Position numbers and translations under genes: made by a program
Notes under the pieces: model-generated
The model's database searches: none
The model's input: only the letters and a program-made list of their open reading frames with translations
What the model was told of the DNA's origin: nothing
Source of the DNA: Paratractidigestivibacter sp003150175
GTDB taxonomy: Bacteria > Actinomycetota > Coriobacteriia > Coriobacteriales > Atopobiaceae
NCBI RefSeq assembly: GCF_964283195.1
Contig: NZ_CAXYLH010000005.1
Direction: 5' to 3' (one strand)
DNA length: 64,000 bases
Shown: in pieces, positions 62,564 through 64,000 of the stretch
Numbering within the stretch: position 1 is the stretch's first letter
How the letters are laid out: each line of letters begins with the position of its first letter

Positions 62564-63714
62564 TAGATCACCTCGCTGTAGCTGCCGAGGTAGCGGAAGT
62601 CCTGGCAGAGCCCCTCGATGGTGGACATGAGCGCGCGGAACTCGTCTGAGGCCACGGGGCAGTCGATGTCGAAGAAGAAGCCGAACTCGAAGTCGCGCTC
62701 GGGGATCGGGCGGCTCTCGAGCTTGACCACGTTGATGTCGAGCGCGTAGAACTTCGCGAGGAGCTTGTAGAGGGAGCCCGGCCGGTGCGGGGTGACGAGC
62801 GTCATTGAGGAGCGCCCCGCGCCGGGGTAGATCTCGAGCTTCTTGCTGATGCAGGCGAAGCGCGTGTAGTTGTTGTCGCGGTCCTGGACGGCGCTGCCGA
62901 GGACGCTGAGGCCGTAGAGGTCGGCGCAGCCGCGCGAGCTCAAGGCCGCCACGTCGTCGCGGCCGGCGTCGGCGACCATCCTTGCCGCGACGGCGGTGTT
63001 CTCGCACACGTGGACGCGGGCCTCGGGCATGGTCTCGAGGAAGGCCGCGCACTGGCGGATGGCCTGCTCGTGGCTGTAGATGTCGCGGATGCCCTCGATG
63101 TCCGCCCCCTTGCGCGCGAGCAGGCAATGGTCGACCTTGACGCGCGTGGAGCGCACGATGGAGAACTCGTGGGCGCCCATGAGGTCGAAGACCTTGTTCA
63201 CGGATCCCGCGGTCGAGTTCTCGATCGGCAACACGCCGTAGTCGACCTCGCCCGACTCGACCGCCTCGAAGACGTCCTCGAACGACCTCATGTAGCGGAT
63301 GTCCGGGTGGCGGAAGAACTTCTCGGCGGCGAGCTGGCTGTAGGCGCCCTCGACGCCCTGGCAGGCGACGCGGCCGCTACGGGGGAAGACCTCGGGGGTC
63401 GCCTTGCGGGCTGCCTCGATGCGCGCCACGAGCTCCGAGTCCTCGGCGTCGCCCAAGAGCTCGTGCTGGCGGGCGCGCGAGGCCTCCATGAGGAGCTCCA
63501 TCATGACCTGGCCGTAGGTGGAGAGGTCGGCGGGGACGCGCCCGGCGGCGTCTGCGATCTTCTGGCGCTCGCGGACGGGGTCGAAGACGCGCTTGCCGTG
63601 CGCGCGCTTATACTCCGCCACGCCGGCGGCGACCTCCGCACGCTCGCCGAACAGCTCGAATATCTGGCTGTCGATGCGGTCTATGTCCGCCCGCAGCTCG
63701 CTGAGTTCCTTCAT
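62563..63714 (-). CDS. pheA: Chorismate mutase / prephenate dehydratase (P-protein)
   Basis: 383 aa. AroQ-class chorismate mutase (1-90: ELRADIDRIDSQIFELFGER, VFDPVRERQKI), prephenate dehydratase (about 112-290: GVEGAYSQLAAEKFF, ENSTAGSVNKVFDLM), and a C-terminal ACT domain (RPGSLYKLLAKFYALDINVV, ESRPIPERDFEFGFFFDID) expected to bind Phe. It channels chorismate to phenylpyruvate. ATG 63714; upstream GCAACGAATCG offers a weak ribosome site, so part of the translation may come by coupling across the palindrome. Confidence 0.94.
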   Translation of the reverse strand: MKELSELRADIDRIDSQIFELFGERAEVAAGVAEYKRAHGKRVFDPVRERQKIADAAGRVPADLSTYGQVMMELLMEASRARQHELLGDAEDSELVARIEAARKATPEVFPRSGRVACQGVEGAYSQLAAEKFFRHPDIRYMRSFEDVFEAVESGEVDYGVLPIENSTAGSVNKVFDLMGAHEFSIVRSTRVKVDHCLLARKGADIEGIRDIYSHEQAIRQCAAFLETMPEARVHVCENTAVAARMVADAGRDDVAALSSRGCADLYGLSVLGSAVQDRDNNYTRFACISKKLEIYPGAGRSSMTLVTPHRPGSLYKLLAKFYALDINVVKLESRPIPERDFEFGFFFDIDCPVASDEFRALMSTIEGLCQDFRYLGSYSEVI

Positions 63715-63732
63715 CGATTCGTTGCCTTTCTT

Positions 63733-63763
63733 ATGACGAAAAGGGACTGTCCCTTTTCGTCAT
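63733..63763. repeat. Palindrome ATGACGAAAAGGGAC family, copy C
   Basis: Perfect 15-bp arms around one base, same core as 42250-42284. It starts right after the aroC stop codon and lies 18 nt before pheA, in an operon and not at its end. Confidence 0.88.
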
Positions 63764-64000
63764 TCAATCTTTGATGGGGTCGGCGGGGAAGGAGAGAAGC
63801 GCGTCCGCGATCGCGCAGGCGGCCACGGCCTCGACGACGGGCACGGCGCGGGTGACGGCGGTGGCGTCGTGGCGGCCGTGGACGGTGAGCTTGGCGGGCT
63901 CCATGCGCGCGAGGTCCACGGAGTCCTGCTCGATGCCGATGCTGCTGATGGGCTTGAGCGCGCAGCGGAACTGCAGCGGGGCCCCGGTGCTGATGCCGCC
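63764..64000 (-). CDS. aroC: Chorismate synthase (C-terminal part)
   Basis: Partial: 78 codons plus stop, cut by the window edge. Visible: GGISTGAPLQFRCALKPISS, GRHDATAVTRAVPVVEAVAA, typical of the C-terminus. Makes chorismate from 5-enolpyruvyl-shikimate-3-phosphate with reduced FMN as cofactor. It stands first in this visible part of the aromatic operon. Confidence 0.9.
   Translation of the reverse strand, partial: GGISTGAPLQFRCALKPISSIGIEQDSVDLARMEPAKLTVHGRHDATAVTRAVPVVEAVAACAIADALLSFPADPIKD

Overview
The window is a high-GC stretch (mostly about 65-70 % by eye) of a bacterial chromosome. It looks like a member of the Coriobacteriia, probably Collinsella or a close relative. This inference rests on the gene order pyrR-B-C-K-D-F / mihF-gmk-rpoZ, on the actinobacterial integration host factor mihF, on GTG/TTG starts with tight stop/start overlaps, and on intergenic palindromes. 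No database search was possible, so the genus is not settled.

Layout. 1-374: non-coding, with a hairpin and a 41-bp tandem repeat. 375-3680: a MacB/FtsX-type ABC protein. 3825-12067: a translation/transcription cluster (rimP-nusA-infB-rbfA-nrnA-truB-ribF) behind a clear promoter and leader hairpin. 12195-15675: dnaG and the primary sigma factor, followed by two related lipoproteins, tRNA-Asn and a TagGH/Wzm-Wzt-type polysaccharide exporter. 18836-22240: a lower-GC accessory island with gene relics, an ATC-hydrolase family gene, an orphan 203-aa protein and several repeat families. 22354-27764: the pyrimidine operon with its own promoter and PyrR attenuator. 28127-30560: mihF-gmk-rpoZ-thiI. 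30803-35244: comEA-comEC, a 25-aa membrane peptide and holA. 35361-40002: rpsT (minus), then lepA-dusB-hemW. 40180-42210: an old-yellow-enzyme-type flavoenzyme. 42391-46907: dCMP deaminase, a membrane-anchored DnaJ variant, dnaJ and mtaB. 47066-51283: a small minus-strand gene, then phoH-ybeY-dgkA-era-recO. 51658-56859: the minus-strand genes maf, ferredoxin, rlmD and ppk1. 57023-60022: argF, trpS (minus) and 5-formyl-THF cyclo-ligase. 60192-64000: a minus-strand aromatic operon aroC-pheA-aroEK-(EIIB-AroQ).

Most of the content is housekeeping. Three things stand out. (i) Two adjacent arrays of small palindromes lie at 21808-22230. They share an odd spacing pattern (20/31/20/25 bp) and their stems change on both sides together. 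(ii) A phosphotransferase EIIB domain is fused to the type II dehydroquinase at the end of the aromatic operon. (iii) Six of the seven spaces between converging genes carry a repeat or inverted-repeat element, nearly all of different sequence but similar architecture. Additional oddities are a low-GC patch inside hemW, a DnaJ paralogue whose C-terminal half is replaced by membrane segments, a NusA with a Cys/His tail, and a candidate toxin-like micropeptide.
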